From the NCBI GenBank assembly GCA_014529385.2, contig CM043945.1:154038741-154102740 (forward strand): 64,000 nucleotides of DNA, in the 5' to 3' direction. The notes under the pieces were generated by a model. That model was not told where the DNA came from, searched no databases, and saw only the letters and a program-made list of their open reading frames with translations. This DNA comes from Adiantum capillus-veneris (Eukaryota > Streptophyta > Polypodiopsida > Polypodiales > Pteridaceae). Positions 12,935-23,999 of this stretch are shown in pieces (the stretch's first letter is position 1; every line of letters starts with the position of its first letter). A program made the translations under genes and the position numbers.

Positions 12935-13923
12935 GATAATGGTACATTCATGTACCATTTATCCTATCATATAACATGTAGATTGTGTAACGTCTGTCTT
13001 TGTCTTCTCTCATCTTTGAAGAACCTTTGTTGTATGAAAGGTTCTCAGAGCCAATAGCAGGATGTAATGAAGTGACAGAGTAAACCTTCTCCATTGAGAA
13101 AGTTTCCATAAGCACCCCCCAGGATCAAAGATCTTGAAATATCCTTCCCAAAGAGAGATGTATGGTATGGAATCACTTACTGATTTCGGTTGAAGAAACT
13201 TGTAGATTTTATTGTTGTCCATCATTGCATCTATCACTATGAAGGTGATATAAAAGATTGGTTGCTCTTCCTCCTGTGTAAAGTTGATTTATCTGCTACG
13301 ATCTTCAAGAGCTTGTATGAGCAAATTCCTGAACTGTAGCTCATAAAACTCATTCAACCTGGGTAGGCTCATGAAGTCAAAAATTCTATGACCTTCATGA
13401 TTTATGAAAGCTTGATCCATGCTTCCAACCGCTATTGGAAGATATTGCAAATAGTTTACCACATAAGTAGATAATAGACGAAGGTTTCTATTGCTTCCAA
13501 CACATTGAAGGAGAATAGATTTTAGCAATGATTGATGAAATATTCACATGTAGAAATCAACAAGTTTTTCATCTACAATGAAGACCAGAAGCATCACAAT
13601 GTGCGACCTCCATACACCAAAGAACCAAATGAAGAAGGTTTGGAAACATCCGTTCATCACCAAGTATTCATGTCCTCTTCCACTTAAGAAGGTATGGTGC
13701 CCCGGATGAAAGGTATATGTGAAGAGAGGAGAAGTTGACTTTGAAGAGGTGAAACCCAATGTGAAGATGATTTGGGCTTCAAAAGCTTGGATTTTCTTGC
13801 TAAGAGATTGTCCCATGAATGAAGAGCCACCCACTAAAACACCATTGGAGATAATGATACCCTTCAGACAGTTTCCTTTTATGATTTTATTTTTTACTAC
13901 TCTCCCATGTTCTTCATCCCTTT
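12935..13923 (-). other. Element C 3' interior, no recognised domain
   Basis: Contains minus-strand frames at 13544-13942, 13289-13528 and 13010-13237 in different phases. They may be the frame-shifted continuation of the gag-derived ORF, but I see no motif and cannot assign a function. Confidence 0.4.
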
Positions 13924-14871
13924 CTAAGCCCCCCTTTGGCAAGGTTGTAACTCCTCACATTGTACCACCTCAAAGGTTGATGGATTACTGTTTGATTTTG
14001 TGAAAAATTTGGCTTCTTGCATGATAGGTTCCTCCATGCTTAATATACATGGGTCATACCAATGCTTTTCAACATCCTCAAACACTTCTTGAAGATTATC
14101 CTCACATGGATTCAACTCACACTCTTCTACTTTGTTTTGGAGTTGGCATTCCATGTACACAATCATATCTTTATGATCAATGTGGTCCATGATCTCCCCA
14201 CCTATGATTTCATCTTCTTCTTCACTCTCTTCTTTTAGAGGAGATACACTCTCAGAACATTCCATAAGATCAAGGTTACCTTCAAGATCTTCATTCTCCA
14301 TAGAGTCATGTTTCACAAAAGCTTCGTCTGCTCGGAGTAGAAATTGATCCTCCGCCAAAAGGTTGGATGTATCCATTATTGAATCATCAATGCCATTTGA
14401 GATATCTTGTGTCGATTTTGGCATGCTTGTGATAAAGGTAGAAGAAAGAGATTCCACATTTGAATCTTGGCCACACACTTTAGCACTTGAATAATCAGTT
14501 GGCATGTAAGTAACTTCTTCAACATTTATCGGAGGAGAGGGTCCACTACAAAGGTAGAGGGTCCACTACAAGTAGTCTTCACCATGTTGTTGAAGTCTCC
14601 CTAATGAAGCCCATGCTGTCTCTGTTGTTGGAAATTTAGAGAATCTGGTCTTCAAAGCTTTGAAAATTTGGGTATATCCATCTTCAATCTAAGAAGACAT
14701 ACTGCAAAACCATTGCTCAGCGTTGCCTCTAAGGCATAGCAATAGAAAATCCCCTTTTCAATGTCATCCCTTTCAACGACAAACCATTCTAAAATCAGCA
14801 AGAAAATCATCAACATCTTCTTCTTGATTTCCGAAGAAGATTGGGATATCATCAAAGGTATAGCGTGTCAT
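13924..14871 (-). pseudogene. Element C gag-derived ORF with acidic tail
   Basis: Reads from ATG 14871 in a single frame of about 315 codons broken by a handful of stops between about 14775 and 14565. The N-terminal part (14871-14565) has the hallmarks of a Ty3 Retrotrans_gag capsid domain: IFFGNQEEDVDDFLADFRMV, then CLRGNAEQWF, then ALKTRFSKFPTTETAW. It is followed by a Glu/Asp-rich region of about 190 codons, open from 14505, with no zinc knuckle. This suggests a capsid-like protein joined to an acidic tail, perhaps supplying particles or interacting with an autonomous partner. It sits just downstream of the PBS. The capsid assignment is fairly sure; the role is inference. Confidence 0.6.
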
Positions 14872-15135
14872 AGTTTCTCAATGCTAGAACCACACAAAGA
14901 TTAGTTCCAAACAATCATTTTCTCTCATGACATCAAATAACTACACAAAGTTTTGAATGGTCTTTTAGCATGAATCCTTTCTTATGTTATGCTAATCCAA
15001 ACCATATTCTAGATCAATTTTTGTTGCCTTGAAATTAAACTCGGTCATACAAGTTTTCATGATTCATATAATCTACTTGATTATGGTGAAATTCAAGCAT
15101 TCATGCAATACAACAATAATAGGCACAAAGTCATT

Positions 15136-15152
15136 CCTCAGTGGGGGCACCA
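15136..15152 (-). other. Primer binding site of element C
   Basis: On the minus strand TGGTGCCCCCACTGAGG begins 3 bp after the 5' LTR end. It starts with the TGG needed to pair with a tRNA CCA end. I could not assign the tRNA with confidence; it is not the iMet or Asp type. Confidence 0.65.
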
Positions 15153-15155
15153 ATT

Positions 15156-17794
15156 TGAGGCGGTCCAGGGCCGGCAACAAGAAGAGCGGCCTCTAAACAC
15201 CCTTCGAGGCTCCTGTGCTGCTCAATTTGGGGGTGGGGCTAGCACAATCAGAGACAACAACAACCCACAGCCAGAAACCAAACAAGAAAAGGGGCACCAC
15301 CTAGTTGTAGATGCGAACTAAGACGCACGTGATATCTCCTTGTACTCAAACTCATAAAGAGAGGGGAATGCAAGATAGCCACACGCACCAGACACAAACA
15401 TTCACCACGCCAGAGAGAGGTAAAGAGCACAAATCAACTCGATCAACTCAGTCTTAGCCTTAAAGACTAGATGCACACAAAGCTTGATGAGAAATAGAGA
15501 GACAACACAAAACTTGACCTTGTTGCCAATACACAAATTGTCTTAGGGTCACGGGAGCCCTCTCACCGAGCACCCTCTTACAATTGACCTTTTAAGCAAA
15601 CAATTCAACAAGCCCTCAAACCACCAAGCATGAAATGGCACAACAAACTTCAAGGACAATATACCTTCAACCACCTGATGAGCCAACTTACCAAGTCAAT
15701 TTGGAGAGAAGAATCGTAGTTGCAGCATACAATTGCGCCCAAAACTATAAATCTTAGTTATTCACAAGAGTAGGCTACAAGTGTGGTGAAGAGTAAGGCA
15801 TACACTCCACTCCTCTAGCTGGCATAACTAACTTTAAGCTTCTCCATGCACCTATTTGTAATGATGGAATAGAGCACTCACGATGTACACACTCTACACA
15901 ACTACGCTTGAAGAGTGGTGTGTTATGTGTTGAGAATGGTGTGGTGTAGTGTGATCATGTGGTTATTTACAAGGGAGAGAAGGACTCTATTTATAGGTTT
16001 TCGAAGCCCCGATTAGGATTAGGCCTAATCAAGTTTATTTGAAGGAATAAAAGATTATGCATAATTTTTTTATTTTATTTTTAATGAGGGTGGGTCTTTC
16101 TTGTCCTTTGAGCACATGGATGTGGGCTCAAGGGAAGATAATTATTGAGGATGATAGGAGAGAGGATTGAGTGAATAGTTTGGGAGTGCCTACTCTAGTA
16201 GAGGGTGCATTTTACAATAAGGTTAGTGGTTAGTAGTTAGTAATTATCACTAAAAAATATTTACAAAATCATTCACCAAATGGTGAGATATATGATGAGA
16301 AAAGTTAGAGAAGGGATGAGCTTGTAAAGAGAGGTTGAAGCTTTGGAGAAGTTGACATTCACCTCTTTACAGCACCGGTAGAAGAAGCGGTCAACATGGC
16401 GAAGTAGCGCGTGTCGATGAAGCTATGTTATCTTCAAACCTTGGAAAATTCATGATAAAGCCTTCATTTGCAGAGGTTATCCTTGGATTTTTGCTGATTT
16501 TTTGAAGTTCTTTACAAAGCTGAAGAGAGTATGGTAATATGGACATATATGTAGAGAGAAAGAGGGACACATAGGGTGTAGAAATGGAGGATGAAGGCTA
16601 TGGAGGTGTGAGAGATGTGGCAATGGTGAAGAGGGTGAATTAGGACATGGGAGTTGCAGGTTTGGGAGTGGGAAGGAGAGGGAGGAGTGTGTGTGAAAGA
16701 GGAAAATGATAAAGTGGAAGAGGGAGTGTGGCTGCATAGCATGGAAAAACTGGGGTCCACCAATAAACTCATAGCTCACAGCTCATAGCTCAAACAAATA
16801 TGAAAAAAATTGAGGTGAAATTTTAGATCACGAGCTTAAAAAACTATGAAAAAATTTGAGGTGAAAGCTTAGATCACGAGCTACAACTTTTGTTTGTATC
16901 ACCTTTTCAAATTCGGGGAGCATGTGATCTTTTAAAATTCAGCAAAATCGACTGTGTTTTTCACTGCACAAGGTCCTTGTGAGGTCCTTCTTTGGATGAT
17001 TCTTTTCAATACCTCCAAGAGTGAGCTCCCCATGGTGCATGCATGCATTCCATATACCCTTGAACTTATTTGGTAGGTCTATAATTAAAGATATTGTTGA
17101 GATCATGATATAAATGAATAGTACAACTAAGAAAATCAAATATTGAGGGGTCTAAAAAATATCTACATGTCAAATATAAATAATATTGGTGGAAAAAATA
17201 TAAAGGGGTCAAAATAAATCTCTCTCATAAAAAGATGAATATTTTTTGTGGTCTAATTTATGAGAGTAATAGAGAATAGATGTAAGAAGGAAAAAATCAC
17301 AATAGTGAAAAAATATACACATAAATAAAACTAGTTTTTTTGGATTTTTGTTGGGATGGAGTTACACCAAAAATAAGAGAAGCTTGCATGAAATTATATT
17401 TATATGGAGTAAATATTATGCAAAATGGTAAGAAAAAATATGGTAATGATGAGTCAATGTACATAGCATAAATAAAACACACCTAAGTATAAATATTTAA
17501 ATAAATACCAAAAGAACTATGAAAAATCATTTTATTTAGGCCCTATATCAAATATAATATTTACACACAAATGGGCCATAATATACTTATATTTTTTATT
17601 TTATTTTTATTTTTTTGGTTCAACTAGCCCAATGACTAGCTAATTGAGGATTTTTAAGAAGATATGGGAAAAGTCCCCTAACTCACACACGCCTATGTTT
17701 AGTGAAATGGTAGGCATAGCCACAATGTTTGAGTGATTTGATAGGGTGAGTTAGCTTACTATGGCAATTATGGAAAGCCGAAAAATGGCTATCA
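15156..17794 (-). repeat. 5' LTR of element C (2639 bp)
   Basis: Partner of 10324-12917. It carries a 46-bp tandem duplication around 16800-16880 that is absent from the other two copies. The duplicated unit includes GATCACGAGCT. Confidence 0.9.
15988..15995 (-). promoter_or_regulatory. TATA box in element C 5' LTR
   Basis: Same TATAAATA on the minus strand as at 11156-11163. This is the copy that would drive the element transcript. Confidence 0.65.
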
Positions 17795-17798
17795 CTGC

Positions 17799-18173
17799 CT
17801 AGAGAGAGAAATCTCTCCTATTAATGTATTAATCATTGATTAAGAATGATGAATGGCTACATAAATTAGATAATTGAATGAGGATAATGTAATGGAGTAT
17901 AGCTATGTAAACTTAGAGAGCAGCTATTGGGAATTATAGCTAAGAGTAAGCATAGTAGACGAGGAATATGGAGAATAATGATGAAAATTAAGAAGAGCAG
18001 GAATTAAACCATGACTATCTTGATTAGGGGCTGAGAATACTCTTGATTTTTTGATCCAAATGAATCCTCAAGATGGGAATTTCGGCAGCACCTCCCTCCT
18101 TGCTTCTCCTTCAAAAACTGTGTGTGTGCTGGCAGCACCTCACAAGGTGTGTGTAGGTGTGTGTGTGTGAGAG

Positions 18174-18217
<44 letters not shown>

Positions 18218-18887
18218 CACACCTTTAAATAGGCTCATCAAGGCTGAAAATTGATATGGGTTGCTATAAGCATCTGAGTGAGCACGCAGTTAATGCATTG
18301 GCAAGTTTAGTTGCCTACCCACCAAGTGTCCAGTTGGTCAGTTTAACTGGCTCTCACACCCACTCTCTAGCTTGGAAACTTCCCTACAACTCCCACAAGG
18401 CAAAAGGGTGCCCCCTAGCTGCTAAAGCTGGCTCATAGTGGCCTGGAACTTGCTCCCACACAGCCTCGAGCCCCGGTGCCTCCCCGGACAGTTTTTGGAA
18501 AATTTGGTTTTAGGCTAAAACGGGCCATACGAGGCGGAATTTGATGCCGAAAATTGCTATACCAAGCCCTAACTAAGGTGTACTGGTCCGAGTACCTGTC
18601 ATACTATTAGCAGCCCCCGGGGTCCGAAAATGCATTTTTTTCAAATTCGGGGTACGAGTGCAGTTGTTCGAGACGGTCAAAACTGGACGGGTCGGGTGAC
18701 CAAAAACTTTCTATTTTTGGAAATTTTTTACAAAAATTATTTTAATTCACATTTCGAAGCTTTAAAACATTCTAAACATCATGGCATTGACAGAATTTGG
18801 AAAACTGCTAAAAATAGTAACTTTTTTTCATTATGTTTATTTCATGGTACAAGGATGCTCTTTTTGGTCGGGGTCAGAGACCTTATA
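17799..18887. other. Right arm of element D, no gene recognised
   Basis: Contains an AT-rich stretch, a (GT)n tract and a GC-richer stretch (18420-18690). It ends in the degenerate inverted end GACCTTATA at 18887. I find no coding motif. Confidence 0.45.
18119..18222. repeat. (GT)n microsatellite
   Basis: An interrupted GTGTGTGT tract, longest at about 18175-18214. The minus-strand frame reading His-Thr repeats here is a microsatellite artefact. Confidence 0.95.
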
Positions 18888-19640
18888 GTATACCTCTACA
18901 TCAACGAACCCTAATGGATTAGATTCCTCAAGCGAGTTAGAATTTCAAAACTTCGAGTCAAGCGCTGGCCCAACTAAAACCTCTAAGGAGACACCCGGAA
19001 AAGCAAAGGTATATCAGCCAAAGTACTCAAGAAAGCAAAGAAAAGTTAAGAAAGTGTTTTGTCCAAGCAGTTTAGTAAAAGTCAATGATCCAATATGGGT
19101 TAAAGACGGGAAATCAACACAGAAAGACAAACACATGGGATGGATAGCATCACACTAGAGCTTAAAGGAACATCAGTACTATGGAGCTTAAAGGAACATG
19201 TAGATACGGGTTCCAAAACCACAGGTTAGGGCATATGAAGTCACTTCAAGTCCCTCCCAAGAAATAAGGCCCACAAGGTATCAACCTCGACAATATCATA
19301 GGATACCTAAGAAGCAGGTATACAATAGAACAACATCGAAAGAGGCTAAAGTCTACCACAACTTTAAAGAGGATACAGAAAAAGGACGGATCTTAAAGAG
19401 TCTTCCCCTTGGACAAGGATTTTACACAAGGTATACAAAGATTTGGCTACCAGTCAACCACAAGCCAACTATAACTGCACCAGACCTGCATGAAGATCTC
19501 AAGAGCTCAAAAAAGTCAAAAAAGGAGATCCTAAGTCTTGCAATGCTCCTAGTCAAAAGCCAGATGCCGATAGCCAACAAAGGCCTACAACAACATCAAA
19601 GACTCATATCAATAGGCCTAATTGGAGAATCAAAAAAATA
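18888..19640 (+). pseudogene. Element A polyprotein, 3' part: basic Pro/Lys tail
   Basis: Resumes the 5404-8617 frame after the GTATA duplication and reads to a stop near 19640, with three internal stops near 19157-19195. It begins with a Ser/Thr-rich stretch, then repeats of the type VYQPKYSRKQRKVKK and RYQPRQYHRIPKKQVYNR. The same kind of basic aromatic/Pro-rich tail follows the second protease of element B (55229-55493), so this may be a nucleic-acid-binding C-terminus shared by the two families. No named domain is recognised. Confidence 0.5.
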
Positions 19641-20788
19641 ATGGAGTCTTTACAGTCAAAGAAGGATGGCTCAAGCAGCGTGAATGCAGATTCAAAGATG
19701 ATAAAACAGGTATGGCAAAAGAAACCTTCAATGCCAACTTGGTCCTTCACTAATCCTCTTCTTGAGGATTCAAGCTTATTTTTACCTGGAGAAATGTTTG
19801 TAGTAAGCACAAGAATGTAGTCAAGTCGCCTGGGTGCAAAAAACACTTTGGCTTAGTCAAAGTCGGGATGTTGAGCCATAAAATGAGCAAAGCATTAGTC
19901 CCAAAGCTTCAAGTCATATTAGACTTTGTGCTAAGAGTCGTAGTTATTAGGCTTACACTCAAGATGGAAGAGTTAGCATAACTAAAGTCATGTTGCTCAT
20001 GCTGGATGAGATGAGTATAAGAGTCGAAGTCTATTAACTTACAATTGGTGGAGTGTTGTAGAGTCCAACACTCACGCACAGTGCACAATAAGATGAGAGC
20101 ACTTATCCTCGTCAACAAAAACCATTGTTAAAGGGGTGCCAGATTGCCAAGCCATGTCAAATGCTTTTATAGCTACACCATCTTTATGAAGAACCCCTCA
20201 AAATCTTCATGCACAGCATATTGTTTCCCATGCATTTCTGTGTATCCATAAATAGGATGTCCCACCATTGGACATATGCATTAGACACTCTTTTTTGCTT
20301 CCACATATGCACCTTGAGTGGACTACAACAGGCAAACCAATGTTCCATCATGTTACCCTCTTATATTTGCTACCTTTTTAATTCCATATCTATTAGCAAA
20401 TAATCCCTTGAGTACTTTATTAATATTTCCCATGATAATAAGTACTCCAATAATGCGCGTATCCCAAAGGCACTTTTTTCCTACTGGGTTTTTTTCCTTT
20501 GGTCATTCAGGCATTAGAATCTAATTTAGAACCTGATCATTCTACTTCTATTGTACATACTTTTCACAAATAAACAGAAGCCTCCTCATTATGCTATTAC
20601 AATGGACAAATGCGACATCATCTTTCGCAACGGATATATTTCGACCAATGAAGATGCTACAAAAAATTGAACCTCATCAACAAATTCAACGACCAATGAA
20701 GATGATCAACCCATCAATAACCAATCAAAAACCTTCCACAACCTCCAAGGACACTTTTCAAGAGTGCCCGATGACAGGCACTAAAATC
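19641..20788 (+). other. Element A 3' interior, no gene recognised
   Basis: Lies between the polyprotein and the PPT. Part (20170-20560) is pyrimidine-rich with short open frames on the plus strand (20209-20524). A 3' ORF may once have existed here, as in element B, but I see no motif. Confidence 0.4.
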
Positions 20789-20800
20789 AGAAGGGGGGAA
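20789..20800 (+). other. Polypurine tract of element A
   Basis: AGAAGGGGGGAA immediately before the LTR start TGTTAATCG at 20801. The same arrangement is seen at 61349-61360 in element B. Confidence 0.8.
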
Positions 20801-20967
20801 TGTTAATCGAGGCAATGGCAGTTAACATAAGCTGCTAAAGACCGAAGACTGAAGATGTACAAATGCACATCGAGGATGAATACAAAGAAGCAATGAAGAT
20901 TGGAGTTACACACTTTTCAAATTTTTCCAAAATGGCCATGTATTGTAATTTCTCGAATTACTTAGCA
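20801..20967 (+). repeat. 3' LTR of element A, only first ~165 bp recognisable
   Basis: Bases 20881-20966 match the first 85 bases of the window with about 90 percent identity by eye. Similarity stops abruptly at the shared ATTAYTTAGC, so the rest of this LTR is replaced or rearranged. Confidence 0.7.
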
Positions 20968-21336
20968 ACAAAGTCAATTTTGCCTAAAGCGAGGGTCAAA
21001 ACCAAATACAGAGTTGGCAAAGTATTGAAGGCTGAGGATAGAATCTCAAGCTGTCATTATGGTAGAGATAACACCAATAGACAAGAATGGACAAGAATTA
21101 AGACTACAACAAGATCTTATGTACACAAGAAAGGATCGCGATTTTGCAGGGCATATCTGCAAGGATACGAAAAGCTTGGCAGGTCATGCAGCATGCAAGA
21201 GATCAATAGAACCACAAGTCAAGTCGAGCAATTAATAAGGTATGCATAGATTTTTAGTTTGTTTAATTTTTTTTTCAAACATGCTGCATGGATCTGTCAT
21301 GCAACAGAGTTGAATGCACTTTAAGCACTTCAAGCC
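20968..21336. other. Unassigned sequence between elements A and B
   Basis: Carries an open plus-strand frame to 21249 (continuing from the LTR) with no recognised domain and one ATCGCGAT motif (21135-21142). It ends in AAGCC, the presumed target copy of element B. It may be diverged LTR A or another element. Confidence 0.35.
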
Positions 21337-22256
21337 TGTTTGGCGGATGAAGCAATGGTCTCCAGAGAAGGAGTCACATTTTTCAGGGAATCTACATTTT
21401 TGCGGAAATCTCATCCTTTTGTAAAAGAGCTTCTCTAAGACGAGAACTTGTAAAGAAATTTTTGATTATTTTTCCGAGAGCATTTGTATAGTGGAGATCC
21501 AGTTAGAAGTTTAGGACTTTTTGGCCGGGCAAGCCATTTATAAAGACCTAAACTATAAAGGTTAGTTTTGTAACTTTGAATAGAATCCTCTTTTATCACA
21601 AGTTTTGAAGAAGACAACGTACGTTTGAGAGCTCCCTCTTGCTCCAACTTGTAATCTTCGCTACTGTGGCTACGGTAATCCGAATTCAGATTCATTTATT
21701 GCATTGCCTTCTTATTACTTTGATCTTCCATTCAAGTGTAAGCATTCAAGATTCGGTGTAGGTGTTCAACGATGCGTTTGAGACCTTAAATCGCTGTTTT
21801 GAGTGTTTAAATGCGTATTTTATGTTGTTTTGACCCTAGGAAACGCTTCAGGGACCCTAAAACGACCCTTTGGGATCATCTGTTCACTGTTTTTGCTGAC
21901 TTTGGGATGAACGATCGTGATCCATGTACCTCTTCAGAATGCTGTGACAGTGATAGGATAGATTTTAAATAGTCCCTTGTCATTTCCCTTCAAGTTTCGT
22001 GCGAATCCGATATGATTTGCATGGTAAACGGGCGTGATGACTGTAGAGTTGTGTAGAAGGACATAGGCATATTAATTGGCTTTAGTGCATATGATTTTCT
22101 TGCAGATTTAGTAGTTGCATCTCCTCGAGTTCACTTCATTAGGAATGACACCCTAGTGAGTTTCCATGCCTCATTCTGGTCGCTTCCCTTGTATTGATAT
22201 TTTTGTTGATGCGTGAGAGCTATGCTATGGACGTCCGTCGCAACGACCCGCAAACA
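21337..22256 (+). repeat. 5' LTR of element B (920 bp)
   Basis: Same length as the 3' LTR and a few percent different from it. It begins TGTTTGGCGG and ends CCGCAAACA. It contains TATA-like TTTATAAAG (21537) and CTATAAAGG (21553); only the second is kept in the 3' LTR. It also has an ATCGTGAT-core motif at 21910-21931. Confidence 0.9.
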
Positions 22257-22257
22257 T

Positions 22258-22275
22258 TGGCGCCGTTTCGGGGGA
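22258..22275 (+). other. Primer binding site of element B (tRNA-Asp type)
   Basis: TGGCGCCGTTTCGGGGGA starts 1 bp after the LTR and matches the Athila tRNA-Asp PBS at 16 of 18 positions. Confidence 0.75.
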
Positions 22276-23999
22276 ATGTACCTTAGGTGATGAGTAACCG
22301 AGTGTGCAGTTAGCTTCCTTAAAAGAAGATCAATCCACAAATCCATTTTACATCTCAGTTAGGCTGCTAGACAAGGGTTTAGAGCTTAGTGGAGTCTAGA
22401 GTCAGTGGACCGGCTAGATCCTCTCTTAGGAGATTTAAAGAGCCGTGAGTGAGAGTGTTCAAAGCATTTTTGCTCTTCAATTTATCTAATTCGATTGAGT
22501 ACTGAAATCTCACCCGAAATCGGTCTTGTTTGTTTTGTTTGATTCATTTCTTTACGTTCTTTCATTTTTGTACTTAGGAGTAGGATAAGTAATTCGCATT
22601 CCAGTCAGATTTGGGGCAAAAGCGAGAAACCAGGAAACCTTAACTTTGGCAAAAAGGCCATAAGACTCTGAAATTTAGAAAATCCGCCCAAACAGGGTTG
22701 ATATTGATTCAAATCACCAAGTGGTAGCACAAAACATTGTAAAACACTTGTCAGAGGGAGCAGACTAAATTTCATCAGATTTGGCTCATGTACTACGATT
22801 GCGATCGGTGTACCTCTGTGTTAAAATTGGACTAGAATTGTTGTGTGCCTTCCTGATAAGATTCTAAAAAAGTTTGTCTAAAGCAACCACACCCAAAAAC
22901 ATCAAAAACAAAGAAAATCAGGCTACTTGGGCAAAACTAGCCTCACAAACCCAAAAGCTGCAAAATCTTGGATTTTAGTGATCCAAATGCTAAGTGAATG
23001 AGGAAATAGCCTAAGAACACCTTTGCGAACAAGCACACCAAAATTGGTCTGATTTGGCCTTTGTACTACGATCGCGATCGGTGTACCTAAGTGCCAGATT
23101 TTGACCAGATTTCATCTATGGGATCCTTAGGTGTATATAAACATAAAAGTATATAGAACAAGGAGCCAAAAACCTCAAAATACCTGTCAAACCATCTAAG
23201 TATTGATCCAAGTCGGAAATTGATGTACTGACATAGAAATTGACTTTCATCGGGATCATATACATCAAATTGGGTGTAGACTATACGGAGGGAGAGCCTG
23301 TACACAGGACAACCCCAGATAGCTTTCATATCCCAAAACAAACACCAAAATCAAGTCAAACTGACAGATTCGAAAAAACAGACACTTCCAACCAAGAACT
23401 GGTGAAAGCTTGACTTTTTGGGGTTTGAATACAAAGTTATTTGGTGGGTAGCCTTAAAATAGCCTAGTAAACAAGATGGTGAAGTTTCATCAAATTTGGG
23501 CACTGTACTACGATCGCGATCGGTGTACCTCTGTGCCAGAATTGACTCATTTTTTATCTGTTCATAGACCTTGACAATTTAAGATATCAGGAGATGTCAA
23601 AACCCAAATTGGACATACTGTCAATAATCTGCAAACAAAATTGTGTTGAAGTCATTGTGAAGTTGTTGAATCTACTGACAGTTGGAATAATACAGTGATC
23701 TCATAGCCATCAAGTGTATTCATGTGCAGAGACCAATCAAGTAACAATCCATGCAGTCGTGAGAGTTGGAAGATCACTCCATCTCTAGGTAAGAGGTTTG
23801 GATTCAATTGGTAAATTCCACTTTCTTCATGTTTTTGAGATCGGGAAAATAAATCAACAACCTACACCAAAATTTAGCAGATCAAGCAAGTGTTTTATCA
23901 ACGGAGGAGAGTGTAAACCAAGGTGTAGTACGACCGTTAGAGCCTATCCTTGAAGGAAGTATTTCTGATACTTCTTCAGAGAGATCTTACGAGTATTTC
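22276..23999 (+). other. Leader of element B
   Basis: Non-coding sequence up to the gag frame. The gag reading frame is open from about 23853, but the first in-frame ATG is at 24000. It contains the palindromic repeats described separately. Confidence 0.6.
22790..23529. repeat. Palindromic CGATCGCGATCG repeats in the element B leader
   Basis: Three copies (22790-22815, 23063-23087, 23504-23529) have a CGATCGCGATCG core inside outer GTAC arms, each followed by CT or TA. They are spaced about 270 and 440 bp apart. Each is preceded by a similar ATTTGG-containing context, so the palindrome is part of a longer diverged repeat. Confidence 0.85.

Larger units (their letters stand above)
10324..17794 (-). 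mobile_element. Element C, complete LTR element with large LTRs and small gag-derived interior
   Basis: Read on the minus strand it is a 5' LTR (17794-15156), PBS, about 2.2-kb interior, PPT and 3' LTR (12917-10324). LTRs start TGATAGCC and end CCGCCTCA. It is flanked by CTGC on both sides (10320-10323 and 17795-17798). The large LTRs, short interior and absence of RT or integrase fit a large-retrotransposon-derivative (LARD-like) element that depends on a partner. It sits inside element D. A solo LTR of the same family lies at 26341-28929. Confidence 0.85.
8618..18887. mobile_element. Element D, unclassified insertion with GTATA duplication and short inverted ends
   Basis: Inserted in the element A polyprotein. 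GTATA precedes it (8613-8617) and follows it (18888-18892). Removing D plus one GTATA rejoins the reading frame exactly. The left end TGTGAGGTCCCC and the reverse complement of the right end TATAAGGTCTCT differ only by transitions, so they look like decayed terminal inverted repeats. No pair of LTRs is visible: the left terminal sequence is not repeated near the right end or vice versa. Without nested element C it is about 2.8 kb. Its class is not identified. Confidence 0.6.

Noticed and set aside
18004-18222. Minus-strand frame with His-Thr repeats
   Set aside because: It is simply the (GT)n microsatellite read as codons.
8618-18887. Element D as an LTR retrotransposon starting TGTGAGGTCC
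   Set aside because: The terminal sequences are inverted, not direct, repeats, and no second copy of either end, PBS or PPT was found.
20968-21336. A host gene between elements A and B
   Set aside because: The open frame has no domain, starts inside LTR sequence and lacks splice or promoter signals; it is too short to call.
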